Below are positions 24,745-31,159 of a stretch of 44,642 nucleotides of DNA, piece after piece. Positions within the stretch are counted from its first letter, which is position 1. Each line of letters starts with the position of its first letter. The translations under genes were made by a program, and so were the position numbers. Below the pieces are notes generated by a model. The model saw only the letters and a list, made by a program, of their open reading frames with translations. It was not told the origin of the DNA and did not search any database. Source of the DNA: Candidatus Faecousia excrementigallinarum (GTDB taxonomy: Bacteria; Bacillota; Clostridia; Oscillospirales; Oscillospiraceae); the NCBI GenBank assembly GCA_018713285.1, contig DVFK01000065.1, positions 1-44,642 on the forward strand. The letters run 5' to 3'.

Positions 24745-24981
24745 TTACTTATCGGACTTTTCCTTCTGGTCGGCCTCGTAGGCTTCCAGGAAGTGGTTCA
24801 GCTGAGCCAGGAAGGGTTCGCAGTCGATGCCATGCACCATGCAGGCCTCCTCAACGGTCTCTCCCCGGGAAGAAGGGCAGCCCAGGCAGTGCATGCCAAT
24901 GGCAAAAAACAGAGGAGCGCTGTGGGGAGCAATGTCCAGCACATCTCCGATAATGGTATTCTTTTCAATCTTGACAGCCAT
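24745..24981 (-). CDS. DUF1858-domain small redox protein
   Basis: This 78-residue protein matches the DUF1858 domain, often called the hybrid-cluster-protein-associated redox disulfide domain. The signature is GMHCLGCPSSRGETVEEAC, with a CxxC pair and a third Cys. The domain is common in strict anaerobes; its partner is unknown. The ATG at 24981 has GGAGG immediately upstream, so the longer frame to 25011 is rejected. It forms a single-gene unit with its own promoter and terminator. Confidence 0.88.
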   Translation of the reverse strand: MAVKIEKNTIIGDVLDIAPHSAPLFFAIGMHCLGCPSSRGETVEEACMVHGIDCEPFLAQLNHFLEAYEADQKEKSDK

Positions 24982-25011
24982 AATATGACCTCCTTTTTGG
25001 TATCTTGCCAT

Positions 25012-25040
25012 ATTATAACCGTATCCCGGACAAAAAACAA
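25012..25040 (-). promoter_or_regulatory. Promoter of the DUF1858 gene
   Basis: On the minus strand TTGTTT (25040-25035) and TATAAT (25017-25012) are 17 bp apart. Confidence 0.6.
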
Positions 25041-25100
25041 GTGCAAATCCGCAAAAGTGGGGGTTTGTAAAAAATAATTTTCAATTTATCAAAAAAACCC

Positions 25101-25129
25101 TTGCATTTTTCCCGGGAGTGTGCTAATAT
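25101..25129 (+). promoter_or_regulatory. tRNA-Arg promoter
   Basis: TTGCAT (25101-25106) and TAATAT (25124-25129) are 17 bp apart, about 27 bp before the tRNA. Confidence 0.65.
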
Positions 25130-25155
25130 ATTCGAGCGCTAAGTAAGAGCGCCAT

Positions 25156-25232
25156 GCGCCGGTAGCTCAGTTGGATAGAGTGACTGACTACGAATCAGTA
25201 GGTCGGGGGTTCGAGTCCCTTCCGGCGTACCA
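25156..25232 (+). tRNA. tRNA-Arg (anticodon ACG)
   Basis: The 77-nt sequence folds as a cloverleaf. Acceptor arm GCGCCGG pairs with CCGGCGT, the discriminator is A, and CCA is encoded. The anticodon loop CTACGAA gives ACG, which is normally deaminated to ICG to read CGU, CGC and CGA. The T loop is TTCGAGT. It has its own promoter and terminator and is followed by an unusual structured repeat that copies its 3' tail. Confidence 0.96.
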
Positions 25233-25267
25233 AAAGAGCGGATACCCAAAGGGTATCCGCTCTTTTG
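25231..25267 (+). terminator. tRNA-Arg terminator
   Basis: CAAAAGAGCGGATACCC pairs perfectly with 25251-25267 around an AAA loop. The T run comes from the 3' arm. Confidence 0.88.
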
Positions 25268-25280
25268 GTTTATGTGCCGC

Positions 25281-25391
25281 AAGGGACTCGAACAATCAAA
25301 TCCCACAGTCCACTGGACTGTGGGCGGCGCCGGTTAGACGGCGCCGAACCTCACAATTTGCCAAAGGCGAATTGCCCCGAGTCCCTTCCGG
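25281..25391 (+). repeat. tRNA-tail hairpin element A
   Basis: This non-coding element has five ordered parts. First, AAGGGACTCGAAC (25281-25293) is an inverted copy of tRNA-Arg 25209-25221. Second, after a spacer ending AAATCC, comes a 23-nt palindrome (25302-25324) with arms CCCACAGTCCA and TGGACTGTGGG. Third is hairpin CGGCGCC/GGCGCCG (25325-25346). Fourth, after AACCT, is hairpin CAATTTGCC/GGCGAATTG (25354-25374, one wobble). Last is CGAGTCCCTTCCGG (25378-25391), a direct copy of tRNA 25212-25225. The first and last parts pair with each other over 10 bp and would close a four-way junction. Element B at 30583-30708 has the same plan with its own tRNA's tail. ORFs across this region are spurious. 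Confidence 0.85.
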
Positions 25392-25526
25392 GCGGGCAGT
25401 GCCCGCAGCCAATTTCGCACGATATTTTTTTCAAATCGTTACTGTCCCTCCAAAGCCCGGTATCGTTACTTTGCGGAAATCGAATTGCCGCACCCAAACC
25501 GGGGGGATTCCGTTTTCCTACTGGTG
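25392..25526. other. Non-coding tail after element A
   Basis: No gene is seen. The stretch begins with hairpin GCGGGC/GCCCGC (25392-25406). Beyond it are a long T run, two CGTTACT copies and a loose inverted repeat using CGATA/TATCG and CAATT/AATTG. It may be remains of a larger element. Confidence 0.5.
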
Positions 25527-26573
25527 TTACAACCCTTCATGGCTATGATTATGTTCCCCCAGCTGAGCTTCCTCATGGCTGTGACCATGGACAGACTCGT
25601 CCTCCCCGTGGATATGGGTGTGGGAGTGGACATGGGTGTGGGGGTGGGTGTGGACCAAATCCCCGTGAGTATGAAGATGGGTATGGGTGTGGGTATGATC
25701 GTGGGTGTGCTGCAGGGAGATGGTGTCCTTCACCATCAGCACCGTGGCGCAGAGCATGATTCCAAGACCAATATAGAAAGGAAGATTGGGTTCCTCCCGG
25801 AGCAGTACCATGCTGAACAGCACCCCAAGGAAGGGGGCGAAGGCATAGTAGGCGCTGGTTTTGGCAGCCCCCAGCTCCTTCTGGGCTTGGATGTAAAAAT
25901 GGATACTAAGCCCATAGGCAACAAACCCCAGAGCCATGGCACTAAGAATCCACCGGACTTCCGGAAATTCCTCCTGTAAAAGGAGCGCCACCAAAAGACT
26001 CCCCAGCCCGGAGAAAATCCCCTTGATGGTGGTAATCTCCACGGAGGACTTGTGGCTCAGCATCCGGGTGCAGTTGTTTTCCAGACCCCAGCAGCAGGCA
26101 GCTGCCAGAACCAGCAACGAGCCGGAGCCAAACCGCAGGCTGTCGGCCCCTTCGAAGCTCAGAATGAGGCTTGCCCCGCACACCAGGCCGATGGCGGCTA
26201 CCAATCGCCGGGAAAGAGCCTCCCGGAAGAACAAAAAAGCGATGAGAGAGGTCGCCACAATTTCAAAATTCCCCAAAAGAGAAGCATTGGCAGAATGGGT
26301 GGTTTTCAGACCCAGCATAAGAAGAATGGGGGCTGCAATGTCCAGCACCACCATCCCAATGGTGTAGGGCAGCTCTTTCCGGGTCAGGTGGGGAGCCTTT
26401 TCCCGGGTTATGCGCCCATAGAGAAACAGCCCAACCCCAGCCCCCAGATACAAAAAGGCCGCCAGCATGGTAGGGCCTACCCGGGAAAGGAGCAGCTTGC
26501 TCAAAGGGATATTCAGCCCATATAAAAGCGCCGCCAGCAGGGCGAAAACAGCAGCGGTATTCTTGGTTTTCAT
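25527..26573 (-). CDS. EamA/DMT transporter with His-rich tail
   Basis: This 348-residue protein has ten membrane helices in two EamA repeats (about 1-145 and 150-285), the drug/metabolite transporter fold. Unlike ordinary members it ends in a cytoplasmic-length tail of about 60 residues that contains 22 histidines, mostly as HTH and HSH steps. Such tails bind Zn, Ni, Co or Cu in metal transporters. The start at 26573 has GGGAGG 6 nt upstream; the longer frame to 26657 crosses the promoter and a 37-bp dyad. The C/G-rich centre of that dyad resembles CsoR/RcnR-type metal-regulator sites, so metal-linked export is a reasonable inference. The tail is encoded by a GT-rich low-complexity tract. 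Confidence 0.85.
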   Translation of the reverse strand: MKTKNTAAVFALLAALLYGLNIPLSKLLLSRVGPTMLAAFLYLGAGVGLFLYGRITREKAPHLTRKELPYTIGMVVLDIAAPILLMLGLKTTHSANASLLGNFEIVATSLIAFLFFREALSRRLVAAIGLVCGASLILSFEGADSLRFGSGSLLVLAAACCWGLENNCTRMLSHKSSVEITTIKGIFSGLGSLLVALLLQEEFPEVRWILSAMALGFVAYGLSIHFYIQAQKELGAAKTSAYYAFAPFLGVLFSMVLLREEPNLPFYIGLGIMLCATVLMVKDTISLQHTHDHTHTHTHLHTHGDLVHTHPHTHVHSHTHIHGEDESVHGHSHEEAQLGEHNHSHEGL

Positions 26574-26593
26574 ATTCTGCCTCCCAAAGAATA

Positions 26594-26630
26594 ATTCCCA
26601 TATATCCCCCTGGGGGGGATATATGGGAAT
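26594..26630. promoter_or_regulatory. 37-bp palindrome upstream of the His-tailed transporter
   Basis: Two perfect 17-bp arms, ATTCCCATATATCCCCC and its complement, surround a TGG centre. The dyad starts at the -10 box and covers the transcription start. A C5/G5 core between A/T flanks is the style of CsoR-family operators; no such regulator is in the window. Confidence 0.8.
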
Positions 26631-26657
26631 CATAACATAAAAACGCCACAATGTCAT
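26629..26657 (-). promoter_or_regulatory. Promoter of the His-tailed transporter
   Basis: On the minus strand ATGACA (26657-26652) and TATGAT (26634-26629) are 17 bp apart. The -10 box touches the 37-bp palindrome. Confidence 0.6.
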
Positions 26658-26660
26658 GTG

Positions 26661-27302
26661 TTATTTTTCCAGCAGTTCCAGAAGTTCCTGGGGGGTGTTA
26701 GCGATAGAAACGGCACCGGCTTTCTGCATTTCTGCCACATCTCCGTAGCCCCAGGCCACGCCGATGGTGGGAATCCCATGCTCCGCTGCTCCCAGCACAT
26801 CAAAGGCGGTGTCCCCGACCATCACTGCCTGAGAGATACCGGCGCAGGTGTTTAAGAGATAAGCAATGACGGAGGACTTGGAATCCCGGCTTTTGTCCAG
26901 GGTAGCGCCGCATATTTTCTCAAAATAGGGGGAAAGCTGGAACTTTTCCATGATTTCCAGGGCGGTGACCTCCGGCTTGGAGGTGGCCACAAACAGCCGG
27001 TGGCCGTGGTCTTTCAGGGTTTGCAGCAGCTCCGGTATCCCCGGGTAGGGGATATTCTCAAATTTTCCCACAGTGGTGTACCGTCCCCGGAAGACCCGGA
27101 CGGCTTCTTCAATCTGTTCCGGCTTGACGCCGAATTTCAGGAAGGTTTCCCGCAGGGGAGGCCCTACAAATACCCCCAGGGCCTTTTTGTCCGGCACCGG
27201 CAGTCCAAAATGCTTAAGAGCCAGGGCAGCACAGTTGGTAATGCCCTCTCCCGAGTCGGTGAGGGTTCCGTCCAAATCAAAAAAGATGGCTTTTCGCTCC
27301 AT
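26661..27302 (-). CDS. HAD-family phosphatase, phosphoglycolate phosphatase-like
   Basis: The 213-residue protein is a HAD hydrolase with nucleophile Asp9 and acid/base Asp11 in FFDLDGTLTDS. A helical cap follows (about 17-85), then motif II in VATSKP, a Lys region and motif IV MVGDTAFDV. This matches the Gph/PgpB-like group that hydrolyses 2-phosphoglycolate, pyrophosphate or nucleotides; the substrate cannot be told from sequence. It has its own promoter at 27335-27362. Confidence 0.88.
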   Translation of the reverse strand: MERKAIFFDLDGTLTDSGEGITNCAALALKHFGLPVPDKKALGVFVGPPLRETFLKFGVKPEQIEEAVRVFRGRYTTVGKFENIPYPGIPELLQTLKDHGHRLFVATSKPEVTALEIMEKFQLSPYFEKICGATLDKSRDSKSSVIAYLLNTCAGISQAVMVGDTAFDVLGAAEHGIPTIGVAWGYGDVAEMQKAGAVSIANTPQELLELLEK

Positions 27303-27334
27303 GAAGACAGCTCCTTGACAATAGTTTCCCCCAT

Positions 27335-27362
27335 ATTATAGCAAATTTTTCAGGAAAAGCAA
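27335..27362 (-). promoter_or_regulatory. Promoter of the HAD phosphatase gene
   Basis: On the minus strand TTGCTT (27362-27357) and TATAAT (27340-27335) are 16 bp apart. Confidence 0.6.
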
Positions 27363-27380
27363 TTCGTTTTCCCTTCCGTC

Positions 27381-27409
27381 TTGACTTTGGCGGGATTTCG
27401 TGGTATCCT
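27381..27409 (+). promoter_or_regulatory. Promoter of the SCIFF operon
   Basis: TTGACT (27381-27386) and TATCCT (27404-27409) are 17 bp apart, giving a leader of about 30 nt. Confidence 0.6.
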
Positions 27410-27445
27410 AAACCCAAATATTAAAAGTAAATGGAGGAAAAAACC

Positions 27446-27598
27446 ATGACTCATATCAAGACCCTGGAGACCCGGAATCTGTGCCAGAGCGCCAAGAACG
27501 GCGGCTGCGGCGAGTGCCAGACCTCTTGCCAGTCTGCTTGCAAGACCAGCTGCGGCATTGCCAACCAGCAGTGCGAGAACAAGGGCGAGAACAAGTAA
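27446..27598 (+). CDS. scfA: SCIFF ranthipeptide precursor
   Basis: This 50-residue peptide is a SCIFF (six cysteines in forty-five residues) precursor, the substrate of a radical SAM enzyme that forms thioether crosslinks. It begins MTHIKTLETRNL and has the core GGCGECQTSCQSACKTSC, then a last Cys. The six family cysteines are at 21, 24, 28, 32, 36 and 43. An additional Cys at 13, in the leader, is unusual. GGAGGA precedes the ATG. The maturase follows 94 bp later. The frame is too short for many gene finders and is overlapped by a spurious opposite-strand frame (27350-27637). Confidence 0.95.
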   Translation: MTHIKTLETRNLCQSAKNGGCGECQTSCQSACKTSCGIANQQCENKGENK

Positions 27599-27619
27599 TT
27601 TTTCATAAGCAGTCAGGTC

Positions 27620-27652
27620 ACGGGGAGGAAGCAGCACATGGTTCCTCCCCGT
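27620..27652 (+). terminator. Hairpin between SCIFF precursor and maturase
   Basis: ACGGGGAGGAA and TTCCTCCCCGT form a perfect 11-bp stem with an 11-nt loop. Only a short T run (ATTTTG) follows. It probably acts as a partial terminator or RNA stabiliser, giving more precursor than maturase mRNA. Confidence 0.6.
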
Positions 27653-27692
27653 AGATTTTGCGTAAATTTCGATGTTAGGATAGGAAAAACAT

Positions 27693-29066
27693 ATGATACA
27701 TCAATATAAACTGGGGGGCATGAATATCGTCCTGGACGTCTGCTCCGGCGCTGTCCATGTGGTGGACGAGGTGGCTTACGATGTAATTGCCCTGTACGAA
27801 AGCACCGGCCGGGAGGAAATTGTTGCGCAGCTTCGGGACAAGTACCCCCAGATTCCTGTGGAGGAGATCGGGGAGTGCTACGACCAGGTAACTGCCCTGA
27901 AAGAGGCGGGACAGCTGTTCACCCCGGATACCTTCCGCCCCATGGCAGGAAAGCTGAAGGAAAAGACCGGCGGCGTTGTAAAGGCCCTGTGCCTCCATGT
28001 GGCCCATACCTGTAACCTGAACTGCTCCTACTGCTTCGCCAGCCAGGGCAAATACCACGGGGACCGGGCAATCATGAGCTTTGAAACCGGCAAGCGGGCG
28101 CTGGATTTCCTGATGGAGCATTCCGGCAGCCGCCACAACCTGGAGGTGGACTTCTTTGGCGGGGAGCCCCTTATGAATTTCCAGGTGGTGAAGGATCTGG
28201 TGGCCTATGCCCGTTCCGTGGAAAAGGAGCGGGGTAAGAATTTCCGTTTCACCCTCACCACCAACGGCATGCTCATTGACGACGATGTGATTGATTTCTG
28301 CAACCGGGAGATGAGCAATGTGGTGCTGAGCCTGGACGGCCGGAAGGAAGTCCATGACCGGTACCGGGTGGACTACGCCGGCCACGGCAGCTGGGAGAAA
28401 ATCGTCCCCAAATTCCAGAAGCTGGTAGCCAGCCGTCCCAAGGACAAGACCTACTATATGCGGGGCACCTTCACCCATGCCAACCCGGACTTTTTGAAGG
28501 ATATTCAGGTAATGCTGGATCTGGGCTTTACGGAGCTGAGCATGGAGCCGGTGGTGTGCGCCCCCGGCGACCCGGCGGAGCTGACGCCCCAGGATCTGGA
28601 GATTGTAAAGGAGCAGTATGAAAAGCTGGCAGAGCTGATGATTGCCCGTCGGAAGGCCGGTAAGCCCTTTACCTTCTACCATTACATGATTGACCTCACC
28701 GGCGGCCCCTGCATTTACAAGCGGATTTCCGGCTGCGGCTCGGGAACGGAGTATATGGCTGTGACCCCCTGGGGCGACCTGTACCCCTGCCACCAGTTTG
28801 TAGGAGAAGATGATTACTGCCTGGGCAATATCTGGGACGGTGTCACCAACCTGGAGAAGCAGCAGGAGTTTGCCCAGTGCAATGTGTACGCCCGGCCTGA
28901 CTGCCAGGACTGCTGGGCAAAACTCTACTGCTCCGGCGGCTGCGCCGCCAACGCTTTCCACGCCACCGGCTCCGTCCGGGGTGTGTATAAGCCCGGCTGT
29001 GAGCTGTTCAAGAAGCGGATGGAGTGCGCCATTATGGTGGAAGCCTCCCGGCTGACGGAGGAATAA
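27693..29066 (+). CDS. scfB: SCIFF radical SAM maturase
   Basis: The 457-residue enzyme installs thioether bonds from Cys residues of the SCIFF peptide. An N-terminal part (about 1-95) resembles the peptide-recognition region of RiPP maturases. The radical SAM cluster motif is C107-x3-C111-x2-C114 (HTCNLNCSYCF), and the FFGGEPL motif follows. A SPASM domain from about 345 carries many cysteines (CGSG, YPCHQF, DCQDCW, YCSGGC, KPGCE), which bind two extra [4Fe-4S] clusters. AGGA lies 8 nt before the ATG. The PLP decarboxylase gene begins 3 bp after its stop. Confidence 0.96.
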   Translation: MIHQYKLGGMNIVLDVCSGAVHVVDEVAYDVIALYESTGREEIVAQLRDKYPQIPVEEIGECYDQVTALKEAGQLFTPDTFRPMAGKLKEKTGGVVKALCLHVAHTCNLNCSYCFASQGKYHGDRAIMSFETGKRALDFLMEHSGSRHNLEVDFFGGEPLMNFQVVKDLVAYARSVEKERGKNFRFTLTTNGMLIDDDVIDFCNREMSNVVLSLDGRKEVHDRYRVDYAGHGSWEKIVPKFQKLVASRPKDKTYYMRGTFTHANPDFLKDIQVMLDLGFTELSMEPVVCAPGDPAELTPQDLEIVKEQYEKLAELMIARRKAGKPFTFYHYMIDLTGGPCIYKRISGCGSGTEYMAVTPWGDLYPCHQFVGEDDYCLGNIWDGVTNLEKQQEFAQCNVYARPDCQDCWAKLYCSGGCAANAFHATGSVRGVYKPGCELFKKRMECAIMVEASRLTEE

Positions 29067-29069
29067 GGG

Positions 29070-30395
29070 GTGGATACCCCCATTTGCGATTTCGTCCGGG
29101 CATACCGGGAGAGAAATCCCCTGCGGCTCCATATGCCGGGGCATAAGGGGATTCCTTTCCTGGGACCGGAGCCTCTGGACCTGACGGAGATGACCGGGGC
29201 GGATGATTTGTACCACCCGGAGGGCATTATCGCCCAAAGCGAGGAAAACGCCGCTGCTCTGTTTGGGTCGGGGATGACCTGTTACTCCACGGAAGGGGCG
29301 TCTCAGTGCATCCGGGCCATGCTGTATCTGGCGTTGCAATACGCCCGCCGGGAGGGTAAGAATCCCCGGATTCTTGCCGGGCGGAATGTCCACAAAACCT
29401 TTGTGACGGCGGCGGGGCTGCTGGATTTCCAGGTGGATTGGCTTCCGGCGGCGGACAGCTACCTTTCCTGCGGTGTGGGGGATTGGGAGGCTCTGGAGCT
29501 GCAGCTTCGGACCCTTCTTCCTGCGGCGGTGTATGTCACCAGCCCCGACTATCTGGGAAATGAGATGGATGTGGGACAGTTGTCCCGGCTTTGCCATAAG
29601 TATGGCACTTTGCTGTTGGTGGACAACGCCCACGGCGCCTATCTCCATTTTCTCCCCCAGCCCCGGCATCCCCTGGACCTGGGAGCGGATTTGTGCTGCG
29701 ACTCTGCCCACAAGACCCTGCCGGCCCTCACTGGGGCCGCGTACCTCCACCTGGCAAAAGCAGTTCCTGATTACCTGAAGGAGCTGAGCAAAGAAGCCAT
29801 GGCCCTGTTCGGATCCACCAGTCCTTCTTACCTTATTTTGCAGTCTCTGGATTTGATGAATCCCTGGCTGGAAGCATTGCCGGGAAGGCTCCAAGCCTTT
29901 CTTCCCCAGGTGGAAGCGGCAAAGAAGAAAATTGCCAAAATGGGCTGGACCTTTGCCGGGAGCGAACCTCTGAAATGGACCCTTTGCCCCAAATCCATGG
30001 GCTATACCGGAGAGGCACTGGGAGCACTTTTAGAAGAGCAGGGGATTTACTATGAATTTGCCGACCCGGACTACATGGTGCTGATGCTGTCTCCGGAACA
30101 GCCGGAGAGCCTTGCCGCCATAGAGGCGGCTCTGGCAACCCTTTCGGCAAGACCTGCCATAGTCCAGACACCGCCCCGGCCCCATATCCCCCAGAGGGCT
30201 ATGTCAATCCGTGAGGCAATGCTTGCACCCCACCGGGAAATCCCCGTGGCGGAGGCCATGGGAGAGATTCTGGGAGCACTCCAGGTGTCCTGCCCCCCGG
30301 CGGTGCCTATTGCGGTGTGCGGCGAGGTCATCGACGGGCAAGTGGCAGAGCAGTTTCAATACTACGGCGTGGAAACCTGCCGTGTAGTAAAATAG
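29070..30395 (+). CDS. Orn/Lys/Arg decarboxylase-like PLP enzyme
   Basis: The 441-residue protein belongs to the fold-type I Orn/Lys/Arg decarboxylase family (SpeA/YaaO type in Firmicutes). It opens with LHMPGHKG, the family start, has DNAHGAYLHF before the cofactor site and DSAHKTLPALTG, in which Lys215 should bind pyridoxal phosphate. It is shorter than biodegradative decarboxylases, like the compact YaaO group; the amino acid used is not certain. It starts with GTG three bases after scfB, with GGAGGA upstream, so it belongs to the SCIFF operon. This link is common in Clostridia. Confidence 0.88.
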   Translation: MDTPICDFVRAYRERNPLRLHMPGHKGIPFLGPEPLDLTEMTGADDLYHPEGIIAQSEENAAALFGSGMTCYSTEGASQCIRAMLYLALQYARREGKNPRILAGRNVHKTFVTAAGLLDFQVDWLPAADSYLSCGVGDWEALELQLRTLLPAAVYVTSPDYLGNEMDVGQLSRLCHKYGTLLLVDNAHGAYLHFLPQPRHPLDLGADLCCDSAHKTLPALTGAAYLHLAKAVPDYLKELSKEAMALFGSTSPSYLILQSLDLMNPWLEALPGRLQAFLPQVEAAKKKIAKMGWTFAGSEPLKWTLCPKSMGYTGEALGALLEEQGIYYEFADPDYMVLMLSPEQPESLAAIEAALATLSARPAIVQTPPRPHIPQRAMSIREAMLAPHREIPVAEAMGEILGALQVSCPPAVPIAVCGEVIDGQVAEQFQYYGVETCRVVK

Positions 30396-30405
30396 GGAAG
30401 TGTGT

Positions 30406-30442
30406 CACCCGGCTTGACATTTGTCAGGCCGGGTGGTATGAT
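30406..30442 (+). promoter_or_regulatory. tRNA-Ser promoter merged with a 30-bp dyad
   Basis: TTGACA (30414-30419) and TATGAT (30437-30442) are 17 bp apart. The -35 box lies inside a dyad: CACCCGGC (30406-30413) pairs with GCCGGGTG (30428-30435) and TGACA with TGTCA around a TT centre. The dyad may also terminate the upstream decarboxylase mRNA, though no T run follows. Confidence 0.7.
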
Positions 30443-30455
30443 TGGGCTACCATAT

Positions 30456-30544
30456 GGAGAGTTGTCCGAGTGGTTTAAGGAGCCGGTCTTGAAAACCGGT
30501 GATGCGGCAACGCACCGTGAGTTCGAATCTCACACTCTCCGCCA
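30456..30544 (+). tRNA. tRNA-Ser (anticodon UGA)
   Basis: The 89-nt class II tRNA has acceptor stem GGAGAGT/ACTCTCC, a long variable arm and encoded GCCA. The anticodon loop CTTGAAA gives UGA. A terminator and structured repeat B follow directly. Confidence 0.96.
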
Positions 30545-30581
30545 AAAATTGCCGACCCCCACAAGGGGGTCGGCAATTTTT
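30545..30581 (+). terminator. tRNA-Ser terminator
   Basis: AAAATTGCCGACCCCC pairs perfectly with 30565-30580 around ACAA, ending in five T residues. Confidence 0.92.
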
Positions 30582-30582
30582 A

Positions 30583-30708
30583 TCGGAGAGGAGATTCGAA
30601 AAGTTAAATCCGACAGTCCGGTGGACTGTCGGCGGGAGGCTCCTGCCTCCCGAACCTTTATTTTTGCAGCGAGCGCTGCAAAAATGCAATCGAATCTCCA
30701 CTCTCCGC
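30583..30708 (+). repeat. tRNA-tail hairpin element B
   Basis: The plan is that of element A (25281-25391). An inverted copy of the tRNA-Ser tail (CGGAGAGGAGATTCGAA, 30584-30600) is followed by a 5-nt spacer and AAATCC. Next are the palindrome CCGACAGTCC/GGACTGTCGG (30610-30632), hairpin CGGGAGGC/GCCTCCCG (30633-30652), AACCT, hairpin TTTTTGCAGC/GCTGCAAAAA (30661-30684), and a direct copy of the tRNA tail (TCGAATCTC, CA, CTCTCCGCC). The palindrome keeps ACAGTCC/GGACTGT while its flanking pair changes from C-G to G-C relative to element A, which is a compensatory change. The other two hairpins keep pairing with unrelated sequence. Confidence 0.85.
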
Positions 30709-30810
30709 CCGCCCCCAATCAAGCAGAATCTCTCATCCAACACTGCCTCCCTACACTCTCCAGCTCTCATTTTTCTGTAGTACATTTTCTGCATCCACTC
30801 TGACCAACTC

Positions 30811-30839
30811 TTGTACAAAAACCCACATTGTGCTATAAT
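30811..30839 (+). promoter_or_regulatory. Promoter of small gene 30864-31088
   Basis: TTGTAC (30811-30816) and TATAAT (30834-30839) are 17 bp apart. The stretch 30709-30810 before it holds nothing I recognise. Confidence 0.75.
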
Positions 30840-30863
30840 AAAAGAAAAAACGGAGGGATACCC

Positions 30864-31088
30864 ATGAAAACCTATGAACTGATTATCGAACAGCGCCAGC
30901 CCACCTGCGGCGGAAAGTCTCCTGTGGATGTGAAGGTCTGCACCGTCACCACCGACGACCCTCTGGCCTATGTGAAAAACATTGAGAAGGACGGAGAGCT
31001 CCAGATGGAGACCACCGACCAGGGAGAAATCATCATCCGCCTGGACCATGACGCCAAGTCCATCAAGTACACCTTTACAGAGGAATAA
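30864..31088 (+). CDS. Small conserved-looking protein, paralog of 31435-31662
   Basis: I do not recognise the family. The 74-residue protein has no membrane segment or signal peptide and looks like a compact alpha/beta domain: MKTYELIIEQ, then a DDPLAYVKNI helix and a final strand IKYTFTEE. It aligns end to end with the 75-residue protein at 31435-31662 (YEL/FEL, DDPLAYV/EDPAEYV, YTFTE/FVFTP). CGGAGGGA precedes the ATG at 30864, and a good promoter at 30811-30839 excludes the earlier in-frame ATG at 30828. Confidence 0.75.
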   Translation: MKTYELIIEQRQPTCGGKSPVDVKVCTVTTDDPLAYVKNIEKDGELQMETTDQGEIIIRLDHDAKSIKYTFTEE

Positions 31089-31096
31089 AAGGAAAA

Positions 31097-31118
31097 GGGG
31101 CGGCAGTCCTGCCGCCCC
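31097..31118. terminator. GC-rich hairpin after small gene
   Basis: GGGGCGGCAG and CTGCCGCCCC form a perfect 10-bp stem. T-rich sequence follows only on the minus strand. A second short hairpin GTGCCCC/GGGGCAC follows near 31133-31148. Confidence 0.65.
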
Positions 31119-31159
31119 GTATAATCCAAATCCGTGCCCCTTGGGGCACACCTTACTTC

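Noticed and set aside
25209-25391. tRNA tail copies as att sites of an integrated island
   Set aside because: A direct tail copy 166 bp downstream would fit attL/attR, but no integrase or cargo lies between and the inverted copy is not explained. The structured-element reading fits better.
25171-25759. Frames running through tRNA-Arg and the element behind it
   Set aside because: They begin inside the tRNA or hairpins and only translate structured non-coding sequence. Proteins of this look are usual misannotations next to tRNAs.
27350-27637. Hydrophobic minus-strand frame of 95 codons overlapping the SCIFF precursor
   Set aside because: It is a shadow of the Cys/Ala-rich precursor, covers the SCIFF promoter, and has no ribosome site.
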